Source of the DNA: Adiantum capillus-veneris
Taxonomy: Eukaryota > Streptophyta > Polypodiopsida > Polypodiales > Pteridaceae
NCBI GenBank assembly: GCA_014529385.2
Contig: CM043958.1
Coordinates: 86,560,525 to 86,624,524, forward strand
Reading direction: 5' to 3'
Length of the DNA stretch: 64,000 nt
Part shown: piece after piece, positions 1 through 10,489 of the stretch
Layout: each line of letters begins with the position of its first letter
Position numbering within the stretch: position 1 is the first letter of the stretch
Notes under the pieces: generated by a model
What the model saw: only the letters and a program-made list of their open reading frames with translations
Told to the model about the DNA's origin: nothing
Databases searched by the model: none
Translations under genes and position numbers: made by a program

Positions 1-190
1 TTGGGGTATAAAGCCCAATGTGGTCGCCCAGGTAAGTGGGCGGGCCGCCAGGTATGTACACATATTCTTTTGTAAAAACCTAATAAGAACTCACTATGCT
101 CTACACATTATAGTAGAGCGAGTTCACCATATCGTCGTGCTCTTCTTCTCGCACTCTCTCTCACGTCGCACTTCCGCTGGTACTCCTTCA
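1..190 (+). repeat. Copia-A family LTR at the window edge (solo LTR or 3' LTR)
   Basis: This stretch matches the two LTRs at 27904-28095 and 37851-38042 along its whole length; only the leading TG lies outside the window. It ends in CTTCA, as the other two do. A TATAAAG motif sits at about 7-13. No primer site follows, so it is not a 5' LTR. Whether it is a solo LTR or the 3' LTR of an element upstream cannot be told from here. Short reading frames inside it are not genes. Confidence 0.88.
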
Positions 191-419
191 CTGTGTATGT
201 GGTCATGAGTGTATCAGGGGACTTTATTATGGCACTTTGACTTTGAATTAAGCCACGCATCAATTTCCATCAAGGGGCTAGACGGAATGTCAAGCCCATG
301 GAAAACAAAGACAAAAATGATGCAAAGGGAAAAACCAATGCTCACAATTCTTCCAAAGCACTTCCAACAAAAACAATCGGTCCAAGGAGAAGGGAGTTTA
401 CAAAGGCAAAAACAAACTC

Positions 420-990
420 TCTCCTGAAGGACTTGAAGCTTTTCGCAAGGACCATAAGTGTTTCAAGTGTGGGGAGCATGTACATGGCTATCGTTCTTGC
501 CCCAAGAAGAATGCTTGCAATGAGACTCCTAGGGCTTCCACCATCAAAGCTCCAAAAGAGGATGTTCATTGCAAAGAATCATCACTTTCCTATGCTTGAG
601 GAAAGGTAAGAGAGCATGATGCCTTCATCTTGTTCGACCCTGGCTCTACCACAACGTCATATCAACGGAGTTGGCCACCAAGTTGGGCATTCAAGCTTTC
701 GAGATGGGAGATATGGTAATGGTTGAAACAGCTTTCAAGGGACAACAAGCCTCCATCACTCCCTTGATTGGGAAGTTGAGGCTTCATGTCCAAAGCTATG
801 TCGACAAAGAAGACTTTTTCATCTCTCCTCTCCAACATGAGGATGCTATCCTAGGGGCGCCATGGTTTGATCGCATGGCTGCCAACATGAAGTTCCCTAA
901 AAGGAGAATCTACTTCACCTACAGGGGAAAGAACATGTATATAGATGCTAGTGAGCGTGGTTGCACTATTCCACTTGTAAATCCTCTTGC
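420..990 (+). pseudogene. Gypsy-F gag C-terminus and protease
   Basis: A CX2CX4HX4C zinc knuckle (CFKCGEHVHGYRSC) is readable at 459-500, in the frame of the sequence around it. About 130 bp further on, the protease active site reads Asp-Pro-Gly at 636-644, where gypsy proteases have Asp-Thr/Ser-Gly. The frame then continues at 671-990 with the rest of the aspartic-protease fold (ILGAPWFDR near 848-875). The change at the active site and the frameshift between the parts mean no working protease. The gag N-terminal part is absent. Confidence 0.75.
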
Positions 991-1084
991 TTTTGATAAA
1001 TCAATGAAGAGCTTAATTTCTGTGTACATGATTTTTGTCAAAAGAGTCTCTAAAAGATCCTAATGTTTCATCAATTGTAAATGA

Positions 1085-1735
1085 TAGGAATCAAGGAGAG
1101 TTAGGCTTGTCTAATTTTCTAGGTCATATTATCTCTCGAGATGGTATCTGTATGGATCCATCGAAGTTAGAGGTAATAAAAGCATGGCTTAATCCAAGGA
1201 ATCTACTTTATTGGTATGTGCGCATACTAGAGACGCTTCATAGAAAAATTCTCTCAAATAACAGGACCACTACATGACTCGACTAAGAAGAACATTTAGT
1301 ATGTATGGACTGCTAAGGAGCAAAATGCTTCTGATAAGCTCAAAGAAAAGCTTACCTCCCAACCAGTCCTCATGCTTTCGGATCTCTCAAAGCCATTTGA
1401 GGTCCAGTGATGCTTGTGGTGATTGCCTTGGAGTAGTTTTTCTTCAAGAAGGGCATGCCATATCATATGAGAGTTGAAGTCTCAATACCGATGAACGAGT
1501 CTTGGGCATTTATGAGAAAGATCTTTTAGCTATTCTACATGCCCTAGACACATGGAAGCACTATTTATTGGGGACTCCATTTATTCTACGAACCGACCAC
1601 CAAAGTCTCAAGTATTGCAAACCAAGCTTTCTGACAAACTAATGAGGTGAAATTTCCTTCGCAATTTAATTTTCATATTGCTCACATTGCTAGTAAGCAC
1701 AATCAAGTTGCCGATGCACTTTCACGACGACCAAA
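1085..1735 (+). pseudogene. Gypsy-F reverse transcriptase remnant and RNase H
   Basis: Only the far end of the reverse transcriptase is left (FLGHIISRDGI near 1115-1150). The palm with its catalytic YxDD-type motif is absent: protease sequence passes to this point within about 100 bp, so roughly 150 residues are deleted. RNase H sequence follows in broken frames, with DACGDCLGVV near 1408-1440, a DHQSLKY block near 1596-1617 and the VADALSRRP end motif near 1708-1735. Stops and frame changes occur near 1250, 1475 and 1640. Confidence 0.78.
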
Positions 1736-3234
1736 AGTTAATTCCGTGTCTATAGCTACTCACAATGATCTATCTTGTATGATAGATGAGTATGCTACTC
1801 ACCCTGACTTTAGAGACATAATGTCAGCCCTTTCTTTGGGGAAGAAAGAGGAACCATTCACCTTGCAGGATGGTTATCTTCTCCATGGCAATAGGCTATG
1901 TGTTAACCATTCCCTTCGTGAGAAAGTTATGTATGAATCCCCTGCTCCTCCCTATGCGGGGCATAGAGGTATTCAACCTACTCTTTGGGGAGTAGAGACG
2001 TATTTCTATTGGCCTACCGTGAAAGTGGACATACAAGAGTATGTTTCAAAATGCATAGTATGGCCAAAAGACCAAGTATGATAGAGGGAAGTAACCTGGA
2101 TTACTCCAGCCATTGCCTATCCCAAATTCACCATGGGAGAGTATATCCATGGATTTCGTCTTTGAATTACCCAAGTCTATCCATGGGAATACGGGAATAT
2201 GGACAATAGTCGACAGGTTTAGCAAGCAAGCACACTTTATTCCTGTCAAAAAGACTATTAAGGCACACCAAATGGTAACTCTCTTCATATCTCAAATTTT
2301 CAAATACCATGGATTACCAACATCCATTGTGTCAGATAGAGATCCTAGAATGACCAATAATTTTTGGAAAGGTCTCTTTGAAAATCTAGGAACGAGATTG
2401 AATTTCTCTTTGGCCTATCACCCACAAACGGATGGCCAAAGTGAGATAGCCAATCTTACGATACTCGATCTACTCAAGACCTATGTTACCAAAGTAGATC
2501 AACACTCACAATGGGAAATGTACTTACCTCTTGTAGAGTATGCCTACAATAATATTGTACATACTTCTACGGGTAAAGCACTTTTTGAGATCATTGAGTG
2601 AAGACCTAAAAGTCTCTTGCTACTCAAAGTACATGGGAAGATCTTCGCTGCTGCCGATGAGTATAGCCGTGATCTACAAGAATCTTTTCAAAAGATTAAG
2701 GAGGCTATATCCATCTCTCAACAAAGGCAAAAAGTTGTTGCTGACAAGCACAGAAGGGCCGTAACGCTCAAAGAAAATGATTGGGTCTTACTTAAGTTTC
2801 CTAAGGCTCGATTAAGGCAAACAACAGGAAAAAATCCTACGGGCCATCAAAAGTATTATGCTAAGCTTGCAAAAAAATACTATGGTCCTTTCCAGATCTT
2901 GAAGCCTATGAATGAGACGGCTTACCAACTCAAGTTGCCCAACCATTGGCTCATACACAATGCTTTTCATGTGAGCCTACTCAAGACCTACAAAGGAGAG
3001 CCACCAAGTGAACCAGTTATTGAAGACCCTCCCAAAGTTGAAGACCAAGAAGAGGTGCTACAACTTGAAGCTATTCTTCGGCATGAAGACAAGGTACTAC
3101 AACATGGTAAGATTATCCGAAGGTATCTTATTAATTTCAAAAATTATCCTTTTGAAGATGCTAGATGGATACAAGGAATACAACTTAAGGATAGTATGAA
3201 CCTTGTCAATGCTTACAATGCTACATTAGAGTAA
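1736..3234 (+). pseudogene. Gypsy-F integrase with C-terminal chromodomain
   Basis: The zinc-binding HHCC region lies near 1870-2080. The DDE catalytic core follows: first Asp in MDFVFELP near 2151, second Asp in SDRDPR near 2331-2349, Glu in TDGQSE near 2430-2445. The C-terminal domain is in 2617-3000, with YYGPFQIL near 2880 and HNAFHVSLLK near 2956. A chromodomain-like block is near 3040-3210 and keeps the FEDARW motif. An in-frame TGA at 2599-2601 splits the frame; the frames on both sides are the same. A frameshift lies near 2080-2110. The chromodomain marks the chromovirus branch of Ty3/gypsy. Confidence 0.85.
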
Positions 3235-3889
3235 GCAGATGTACAAATTTCTTATAAATGACCCATGCTTTTATCTTATAAGACTAGTTCTCTTCTTAAT
3301 TGTGCCCAAATTTAAATAGTATGCATGCTTAGAATCTTGTTTGTGATGACGACGTCTCTCAAACACTAAGTAGAATTTGTCACTCTACTTTGGGAGAATG
3401 AAATGGACTAAAGAGCAGACATGCTTTCGGCAGCTATGTCTCCCAAGCACCAAATGGATTAGTCATCCATCTAGGAAACATGTCGTAGGGTAAAAAGGGA
3501 TCCTCTATTCGCTAAGTAAGATTGACTAATGACTAAGGCTTTATCTCTTCTACCTCATAGTCGAGGACCACTATGGTTTCAAGAGAGAGATAATGTCATA
3601 AAATCTAATTTCTAACCAACCCAAATGATTTTCTCATATTAAAATGATCATTTAATGTGGGAAAATAAATGGGAACAAGGGTTAAGATATAGACATGTGC
3701 TTATAGATCTATCTCAACACAGGGCCAATGGTAAAGGGGCCCAAATGAGAGATGGTCTATCAAAGAGCAAGGCTAACCGATGGAGCATAAGACCTTAGGG
3801 TTAGCTTCATTGAAGACCTCCAATAGTTAGTGTAAAAGTCCTTTGACCTTAGGTAAGTTAGGACTGAGGTGGGAACCCGGCCCAAGCTT

Positions 3890-4095
3890 AAGGTGCTTGT
3901 CGTGCTTGATGACTAAGGTGCTTGAGGTGCCTGATGACTGAGATGCTTGAGGTGCTTGATGATTGAGATGCTTGAGGTGCTTTTCATGCTTGAGATGCTA
4001 GGGCTGTACTTAAGGTGAGAACCCAGCCCAAGCTTGAGGGGCTTAAGGGCCAAGCTTGTGGTGAGAACTAGGCCCAAGGTTGAGTGGCTTGAGGT
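3890..4095 (+). repeat. Degenerate minisatellite of GAGGTGCTTGA-type units
   Basis: Units of roughly 25-30 bp built around GAGGTGCTTGATGA recur about five times. A larger unit beginning GTGGGAACC/GTGAGAACC with GGCCCAAGCTT recurs three times (near 3868, 4013 and 4061). The units are imperfect. The tract lies inside the probable Gypsy-F LTR. Confidence 0.6.
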
Positions 4096-4439
4096 GTACA
4101 AAAGTCAACACCATTCCCTACAAGGAGGGGGCAAGCCCTACAAGAGGGGGGATGAGAGAGAACACCCACACACTCACTCAAGGCAAGCTTGGTACAAAGA
4201 AAGCAAAAGAGACACTTGTCAAGTTCCTCCTCATGTTGTTCTCATGGTGTACGTGAAGCCTATTGGTTGGCTACCCAAGGGGTCCAATGATAAATTAGAA
4301 GATTTAATTAATTGTTTTAGCATTTATCAAGTCCTCTCTCAAGGGAAAGGGGGACACTTGTCCCAAGGCTACCCTTGTTACTTGATTGGCTAGGCCTGGA
4401 GGGGTCCAATGAGCTTCAAGCATGAGCTACAAGGGGGGG

Positions 4440-5142
4440 TTGACCAAGGAAGCTAGGGGCTTGCTTAGGGGGTATACTCTCCACACACACACTCACACAA
4501 ACTCTCATTGTGTGAAGTGCAAAGTGCAAGAGCTCCCTCTCCTTCTCAAAGCAAGTAGAGAGGTTGAGAGCTTACACCAACACTCTTGGCTATGGAGTGC
4601 AAATCCAACCAAGAGCCATGCTTCAATGCTTAAGCTTGCCATCTTCATTACTATGCTATTATGTATGCTAGCAAGAAGAGTGATGATAAGTGAGGAACTA
4701 ATTCTTTCTCCTATGAAATTTTTATTCTTCCTCTTCCCTACCCTCATTCCCTGCTAGCTCTCTCCACCTTCGAAGGTGTTTGAAGTCTTGGGACTGAGGA
4801 TGGGGATAGTTGATGCATGAAGCTTTCCATCTTCATTGCATCACCTAGGTCACAAGGAACACAAAGATTGTATTGTAACAAGTCTCTCTTGATGGGAGAA
4901 ATCATAATACAAATGCCTATTGGAGGGGGGACCGCTGGCTCCACATAAATCTGGTCCTCAACTATTGTCATGTTCTGTAAATTCTCTTTCTTGCCAAAGT
5001 ATTATTCATGCCAAGTTAACTAAATGCTATGTTTATGTTGCTACCATCAATTATGTTCACCCGCTATGCTCACAAAGTAATTTCACAAAAGTACCCTCTC
5101 TAATTTCCGCTACTCTCAAGTTGATAGGCCAATTCAATTACA
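4440..5142 (+). repeat. Direct duplication, copy 1
   Basis: It is paired with 5191-5945. Both copies share TTGACCAAG at the left, a (CA)n tract, the CAAGAGCCATGCTTCAATGC block, the CACCTAGGTCACAAGG block and a TTACA right end. They differ by many substitutions and indels, so the duplication is not recent. No protein family is recognised in either. Confidence 0.75.
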
Positions 5143-5190
5143 TGATATAATTAAATAATACGAGAGGGAGAGAGAGAGAGGGGGGGGGGG

Positions 5191-5945
5191 TTGACCAAGC
5201 ATGAGAGGGGGGGCTGATTTGGGCATCCTTATACTCTCCCACACACACACACACACACATTGTGTGAAAGTGCAAAGTGCAAGAGCTCCATCTTCTTCTC
5301 CAAGCTTGTTGAGAAGTTGAGAGCCTACACCAACACTCTTGGTTATGGAATGCAAATCCAATCAAGAGCCATGCTTCAATGCTTAAGCTTGACATCTTCT
5401 TCATCTTCATTACTATGCTATTATGCTATGCTAAGCAAGAAGAATGATGATAAGTGAGGAACTATTTCTTTCTCATATTAAATGCTTCTTCTTCCTCTTC
5501 CCTACCCTCATTCCTTGCTATCTCTCTCCACCTTGGAAGGACTTTGAGGCCTTGGGACTGAGGCCGGGGATGGTTAATGCTTTTACAAAGTTTATGTTAT
5601 GCTCGTGATGCATGAAGCTTTCCATCTTCATTGCATCACCTAGGTCACAAGGAACACAAAGATTGTATTGTGCCAAGCCTCTCTTGATGGGAGAATCTAT
5701 ATTACAAAAGCCTATTGGAGGGGGGACCGGCTCCACATAAATCTGGTCCTCAACTGTTGTCAAGTTCTCTAAACTCTCTCTCTCTTGCAAAAGTATTGTT
5801 CATGCCAAATTAATTAAGTATTATGGCTATGTTGCTATCACTAATTAAGTTCACCCTCTATGTTCTCCAAGTAGTCTCACAAAAATGCTCACTCTAATTC
5901 TCTTAATTCCGCTATTCTCAAAGTTCATAGGCCATTTTCATTACA
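5191..5945 (+). repeat. Direct duplication, copy 2
   Basis: This is the second copy of 4440-5142, about 751 bp downstream. It carries an extra block of about 40 bp near 5575-5610 that the first copy lacks. A G-run and GA-rich stretch (5161-5190) separates the two copies. Confidence 0.75.
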
Positions 5946-7589
5946 ACTAGTAAAATAATATGCAGACATATTGCAAAGTCCCCCAAGTTCGTATGGTGAT
6001 AGCATATTCCAAACTTTAGAAGCCGCTATGCAATATGCCCCAACAAAAAAGCCTTGCTTCACATACATGCAGTTGTGTCATGATAGCCAACATGTGCTCA
6101 GAAACAACTATCATGGCAATTTTAATTTGACCTTGTCGACGAACAACTACAACTAATCGACCATGTTGAATAGTACAACATATTGAGAATCATAAATTGA
6201 TGCTCACAAAGAGTACCTTAAATTATCCAGTAGTGCCTTGAAGTAAGTGTTCTCTGCCCGCTTCGTGGTAATAAATAGTCGGCCATGACAAGTAGCTATG
6301 CACCTACCATCAAGTCAAGCAACATGTCATGCCGATTGCTGTGAAATTGTAAAACATTGTCGGTTGGCCTTGCATGTATAGCAAAATTTAACCTTTGATG
6401 ATTGTGCCATGTAGAGGTACGTTGGAGAAGCCCTGCTTCTGACCTAGTTTTGTACTCAAGCCATGCTTGATTGTGGGCTTCAACCAATCGTTGCTCATTG
6501 CTAACAATGTACTTAGCAAAGATGTGGTGCTGATGGTAAATGTCACAAGCCGTGCTTGTGCTTTGAGTGCATAAAGTGCACACATATCTGGTGCATGCCA
6601 TATAAATAAAAAAATATCAATAGTGTATCTTATGAGTCCTTATGCTGACTTGCCTTGTCGTCGGAATAACACTGCTTTGGCTTGACACCCTTGGTGCATG
6701 GCTCTTGTTTGGAAACTTGAGTGTTGCTAATTTATTTCAAGAATCCCCTTGGCATATGGAGGTGATCATATTCACCTTCCATGATCTTGATGGTATGAAA
6801 ACAACCATCTTCAAGCTTGCATGAGGATAGACTCGAGAGAAGTAGCATCAAGCTTCCATGCCGTGAGCTCTTTCTACCTTGCATGCCTTCGAACCTTGCA
6901 TGCCTTCGAACTCATCTGATAAGAATGCTTGTTCGAAACAATGTCCTAGCCATGCTTGGAATTCACGGTTGCAAACACCTTGTCTAAAACCCTCGTATAT
7001 TGAGGTTGTTTGTTGCCAAACCATGTTTGGAATACCTGCTTGAATATGAATCATGATCGATCATACTGAATTCAATGCACAAAACGTGTTTGAATGTTTC
7101 AAGGATATTGCTCATACGACTTTGTCGAGAGACAAAAACCATGGTTTCTTGAGATTTCCCATCGCAAGAAGGCCCGTCTCATGGTCCTTTGCTGCACCCG
7201 CAAGTTGCCGAGCTATGGAGTGCCAACTCATGAACATGGTTGCTCAACCGAAAGTGGCCAGCTTTGGCTGTCTGCCAGAGAGATGACACCATCGTGGGTC
7301 TCTATCCTTACCAGGGGGTGCCCAAAAGGATGCCCAAAAAGACCGCTTGTTTGAACCCTAAACAGTCAATAATATATAAAAAAGGCATGAGTCCATAGCG
7401 AGCGATGATGGCCGCCTTGCGCGCAGATGAAATCGAGGGAGAGAGGGAATTGTGTTGCTCAAAACGCATGTTGGGTGTGACGAGAAATCACCAATGCTAC
7501 ATGAGGACCCCAACGAGCCCAAGCTTGCCATGTTCTCTTGCGATGAACGAAAATTTCTAGATGAGCTTTTTGCACACAAAATGTTGCCT
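5946..7589. other. No gene recognised
   Basis: The stretch is AT-rich with short broken frames on both strands. A CCATGCTTG-like word recurs several times between 6400 and 7050. I see no domain, RNA gene or LTR end that I can defend. Confidence 0.5.
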
Positions 7590-9480
7590 TTCTAGAGTGT
7601 ATTGGTTGCTAGATATGAGATACATGGCTATGGCAAGGAAGCTCTGGACTGTCTTATCCAAATGCAAAGTGAGGATTCTTGCTAAACAAAGTCTCCTATA
7701 GGAGGATATGCCCAACAAGGGTAGGCCGACGAAGCTTTGATATGCTTTTTCTCGGATGCAACACAACATAACCTCTCCACCTGCACTCACTTTTCTCATT
7801 GTGCTCAATGCATGGATTGCTGCCTAAGGGATCTTGGACAAAGATGTTGTGTTAGCTGACATGTATGCTTATTGTGGTGCCCTTATGAAAGCACAAAAAG
7901 TTCTTGATGAGTTTTCCATTTTAGTCTTTGGAAGTGCATTGATTCCAGGATATGTGCAATATGGATGTGGCAATGAAACTTTGATTGCTTTTACCAAATT
8001 CAAATGGTAAGGAAGCTCTGGGAAGAAGCTCTGGGCTGTCTTATCTAAATGCAAAGTGAGGATTCCTACTAAACAAAGTCTCCTGTAGGAGGATATGCCC
8101 AACAAGGGTAGGCCGACGAAGCTTTGATATGCTTTTTCTCGGATGCAACACAACAGAACCTCTCCACCTGCACTCACTTTTCTCATCGTGCTCAATGCAT
8201 GGATTGCTGCCCAAGGGATCTTGGACAAAGATGTTGTGTTGGCTGACAAGTATGCTTAATGTGGTGCCCTTATGAAAGCACAAAAAGTTATTGATGAGCT
8301 TTCCATTTTAGTCTCTTGGAGTGCATTGATTCCAGGATATGTGCAATATGGATGTGGCAATGAAACTCTGATTGCTTTTACCAAATTCAAATGGAGAGAT
8401 TCTTACCAGACATTTCTTTGGAGTGCTCTTATAGCACAACTTTGTTGTTTTTAGGAAGCCTTGGGCTGCTTTAACCAAATGGGAAGTGAGGGTATCTTGT
8501 CAAACACAGTCTCTTGGAGTATATGCCAAATGTGGTGCCCTTATGAAATCATAAAAAGTTTTTGACGAGTAGTCTCTTGGAGTGTATTGATTCCAAGATA
8601 TGTGTAACATGGATGTGCCAACAAAGCTTTGATTGCTTTTACCATATGAGAATTGAGAGATTCTTGCCAGACGTTTCTTGGAGTGCTCCTATAAGAGAAG
8701 CTATGGGTTGCTTTAACCGAATGGGAAGTGAGGGTTTCTTATGAACAAGCTATTTCAACTGGATGTGAAAGTAAGGCTTCTCTCCAAATGCATTCACCTA
8801 TGCTTGCACTTTGAACACATGTGGTCTTATGCAAGAGCTTCACATGGGTAATTTTTGAATTCATGATGGGGTTTGCTAGCCAGAGGTTCGGGGAGAAATG
8901 TATCGTACTTGGTGGTGCTTTGATTATTGATACATAGGCCAAATGTGTGTCGTCAGGAAAGTATAAGACGTTTTTTGATGGGGATCCTCTCTAAGATGCC
9001 ATCACTTCAAGTGAGTCGATTACAGGATATGCTCTACCTGGCCATGACAAGGAAGATTTGGGCTGTCTTTACAAGATGAGAAGGGAAGGGATGTCTTAAA
9101 TCTTCAAATGGGTGAAAGAATTCACAATGTGATTGCTAGCCATACGTGTTGGACAAACATGCAAGCAATGCTTTGATTGATATGTATACCAAATGTGGTG
9201 TCCTTATGAAATAATGAAATTTCTTAATGAGTTTTTTGTGCTGTTTCCTTCTAAAACGACTCGATTGCTGGATACGAGCGAGGAAGCTCTGGGCTGTTTT
9301 AACCAGGTGCAGAGTGAGGCTTCCTTGCCAAACAAAATCTCTTAGAGTACGCTTATAGGAGGTTATGTCCAATAAGGACTGGTCAACGACAACACCTCGC
9401 CAACTACAATCACTTTTCTTAGGATGTTGAATGCATGTAGTCACTCAAGCCTGCTAGATGAAGACCAAATGCTTTTTGAT
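7590..9480 (+). pseudogene. Decayed pentatricopeptide-repeat (PPR) gene array
   Basis: The plus strand carries a chain of recognisable plant PPR repeats in broken frames. Examples are HGYGKEALDCLIQMQSED near 7620-7670, DMYAYCGALMKAQKVLDE near 7857-7910, SALIPGYVQYGCGNE near 7930-7975, NAFTYACTLNTCG near 8790-8825, and ITFLRMLNACSHSSLLDED near 9405-9460. PPR proteins bind organellar RNA in plants; the mix of repeat types here fits the PLS class. Stops and frameshifts occur in nearly every repeat and no E or DYW end domain is seen, so this is a relic. A 387-bp stretch of it is tandemly duplicated (7620-8393). The repeat style recalls the large PPR families of ferns and other seed-free plants; that is inference. 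Confidence 0.75.
7620..8393 (+). repeat. Tandem duplication, 387-bp unit, within the PPR relic
   Basis: Positions 7641, 7721 and 7984 recur at 8028, 8108 and 8371, a constant offset of 387 bp. The copies differ at only a small number of positions, so the duplication is much younger than the decay of the PPR gene around it. The unit length equals about 129 codons, close to a few PPR repeats. Confidence 0.85.
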
Positions 9481-10084
9481 AGCTAGAGGAAAAAATATGG
9501 CAAAAGTAAAAGCAATTGACAAAACAAATTTTATTCATGTTCAATATACTTATCGGAGTAGGCAAGAACCATGTCAGTGGCAAACTCATTCACAATGCTT
9601 TGGCTTGACAACATCTTGTTGGTTACGACAATCAACAAGTCAATATCAAAATAGAAGGGTTTGTAAAGTATTTCAAATTCTTTACTCATTGCTAACGACG
9701 TTGTGAAATGAATGCACTGAAAATTGCATGTTGCCGTGGGAATGGCACGTTCCCTCGTATTATAAATATAGGAGAGGACTGTGCAAACTCCTCCATGCAA
9801 GGAGACTTGCATGTTTTTTTCCCCAAATAGAAAATGGGAACAACATTCATATTTGAAATTTTTTGTATCATCAATTTCTATAAATTCTAACCCTTTTTAT
9901 GGTTCTTTTGCGGAGTACACAGATAAATAATGGGGCGTCTCGATGGTAACATACTAGAGGCGGTACCAATTAAAAACCCGAAATAACATGCTTTGATGAA
10001 CGACAACAAACTTTCTCTCTCTTTCTATTTCCCGCTCTCTCTCTCTCCATTTTTTTCTTGTAGATATATGATCTCATTGAATCT
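9481..10084. other. No gene recognised
   Basis: Low-information stretch between the two PPR relics, with a short (CT)-rich patch near 10012-10048. No supported feature. Confidence 0.45.
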
Positions 10085-10400
10085 TTATGATGAGATTGTT
10101 AGTTAGCGGTTGCTCGATATGTATGCAGAATGTGCCGCCCTCACCAAAAGAACCTAAGTTCTTGATAGGCATCCTTTTTGGGATGTCACTTGGAGCACGT
10201 TCATTGTTCGATATGCCCAACATGGCTGTGGCAAGGTAACTCTGGGTTCTTTTAATCAATGCAAAACAATGACCTCTCTATACATGGCTGTGGCAAGAAA
10301 GCACTGAGATGTTTTCACCACATACGAAGGAAAGGCGTTTCTTCATATGCAATCACTTATGTAGTCAGTCCCTCTTCGAGAGTTGTTGGTGTTGGAAAAT
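10085..10400 (+). pseudogene. PPR fragment
   Basis: Broken plus-strand frames read LLDMYAECAALTK near 10110-10150, then FWDVTWSTFIVRYAQHGCGK near 10175-10235, both typical PPR repeat segments. It is probably part of the same decayed family as 7590-9480. It ends near a (CT)n tract. Confidence 0.65.
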
Positions 10401-10442
10401 TGCAATGTACCAAGGATAACACACTGATGGTAAGCACAAGCT

Positions 10443-10445
<3 letters not shown>

Positions 10446-10486
<41 letters not shown>
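10446..10486. repeat. (CT)n microsatellite
   Basis: An uninterrupted CT dinucleotide tract of about 20 units. Confidence 0.95.

Positions 10487-10489
<3 letters not shown>

Larger units (their letters stand above)
298..3593 (+). mobile_element. Decayed Ty3/gypsy chromovirus (Gypsy-F), internal region
   Basis: The order gag zinc knuckle, protease, reverse transcriptase remnant, RNase H, integrase, chromodomain identifies a Ty3/gypsy chromovirus on the plus strand. The reading frame is broken by several frameshifts and stops, and the polymerase core is deleted. The 5' LTR and the start of gag are missing; a Copia-A family LTR occupies the left end. The 3' end has a purine-rich AAGAGAGAGATAA stretch at 3581-3593, directly before a TGTCATA that is the likely 3' LTR start. 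It cannot move by itself. Confidence 0.85.
3594..5945 (+). repeat. Probable 3' LTR of Gypsy-F (right end uncertain)
   Basis: The start is supported by a purine tract followed by TGTCATA, in the usual position after a chromovirus integrase. The right end is not certain, because no second LTR is in the window. Both copies of a direct duplication inside it end in a TTACA, at 5142 and 5945, and either could be the end. The short reading frames here have no recognisable protein content. Confidence 0.4.

Noticed and set aside
3890-4095. Centromere-type satellite
   Set aside because: Only about five imperfect units inside an LTR; no long array.
7634-8393. CRISPR array or similar spaced repeats
   Set aside because: Only two long tandem units of coding relic; nowhere in the window are short direct repeats spaced by unique sequence.
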